From contig PS015121.1 in NCBI GenBank assembly GCA_048213135.1, positions 175,562 to 222,988 of the forward strand: 47,427 nt of DNA. The letters are read 5' to 3'. The DNA is from Reclinomonas americana ATCC 50394 (lineage: Eukaryota; Jakobida; Jakobea; Jakobida). Made by a program: the position numbers and the translations under genes. The notes under the pieces were generated by a model. The model was not told the DNA's origin. It saw only the letters and a program-made list of their open reading frames with translations, and ran no database searches. Shown here one piece after another: positions 44,957 through 47,427 of the stretch (position 1 is its first letter; each line of letters opens with the position of its first letter).

Positions 44957-45433
44957 NNNNNNNNNNNNNNNNNNNNNNNNNNNNNNNNNNNNNNNNNNNN
45001 NNNNNNNNNNNNNNNNNNNNNNNNNNNNNNNNNNNNNNNNNNNNNNNNNNNNNNNNNNNNNNNNNNNNNNNNNNNNNNNNNNNNNNNNNNNNNNNNNNNN
45101 NNNNNNNNNNNNNNNNNNNNNNNNNNNNNNNNNNNNNNNNNNNNNNNNNNNNNNNNNNNNNNNNNNNNNNNNNNNNNNNNNNNNNNNNNNNNNNNNNNNN
45201 NNNNNNNNNNNNNNNNNNNNNNNNNNNNNNNNNNNNNNNNNNNNNNNNNNNNNNNNNNNNNNNNNNNNNNNNNNNNNNNNNNNNNNNNNNNNNNNNNNNN
45301 NNNNNNNNNNNNNNNNNNNNNNNNNNNNNNNNNNNNNNNNNNNNNNNNNNNNNNNNNNNNNNNNNNNNNNNNNNNNNNNNNNNNNNNNNNNNNNNNNNNN
45401 NNNNNNNNNNNNNNNNNNNNNNNNNNNNNNNNN
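44957..45433. other. Assembly gap right of second reversed piece
   Basis: 477 N. Its right flank is the in-frame end of a UTP4 exon (CCC GTG AGC TCG read on minus), which continues with CTG TCG TTC at 43546. The declared length therefore does not represent missing UTP4 coding sequence. Confidence 0.95.

Positions 45434-47427
<1,994 letters not shown>

Overview
The window is nuclear DNA from a GC-rich, compact, intron-dense eukaryote. Most introns are 50-110 bp GT-AG introns, often starting GTGTGT or GTGCGT, and intergenic gaps run from 45 to about 620 bp. The gene set (inner-arm type dynein heavy chain, sperm-tail PG-rich repeat protein, Mediator, SSU processome, ARF-GEF, secreted heme peroxidase) points to a free-living unicellular flagellate. 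I cannot name the species from sequence alone.

Layout: 1-6669 (-) N-terminal part of an axonemal dynein heavy chain; 7062-14778 (+) BIG/Sec7 ARF-GEF; 15269-17104 (+) secreted animal-type heme peroxidase; 17464-18796 (+) SET-domain protein; 19004-19424 (-) small Gly/Ala-rich protein; 19788-21974 (+) membrane-anchored U-box plus RING-IBR-Rcat ubiquitin ligase; 22127-23871 (-) WD40 protein; 23929-24479 (+) MED22; 24525-25615 (-) TLC-domain membrane protein; 25695-33780 (-) Yta7/ATAD2-like AAA-bromodomain protein; 34400-37488 (+) TUG/ASPSCR1-like UBX protein; 37566-43431 (-) STPGR (SHIPPO) repeat protein carrying a 3.5-copy tandem duplication; 43546-47427 UTP4, split over both strands.

Two scaffold pieces are placed backwards. 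Piece 35513-35947 carries TUG exons on the minus strand inside a plus-strand gene. Piece 43546-44956 carries the UTP4 C-terminus and the STPGR start codon on plus while the rest of both genes is on minus. Turning each piece over restores both genes in frame, with no missing bases needed at the protein-coding joins.

The genes are ordinary housekeeping and flagellar genes and form no operon-like system. The least usual biology is the U-box plus RBR ligase with an N-terminal membrane anchor, a recurrent GTTGCG 5' splice site seen in at least ten introns, the recently amplified STPGR array, a purine-tract intron in the SET gene, and a 72-residue protein with two degenerate copies of one motif. 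Flagellar genes (dynein, STPGR) sit at opposite ends of the window and are not clustered.
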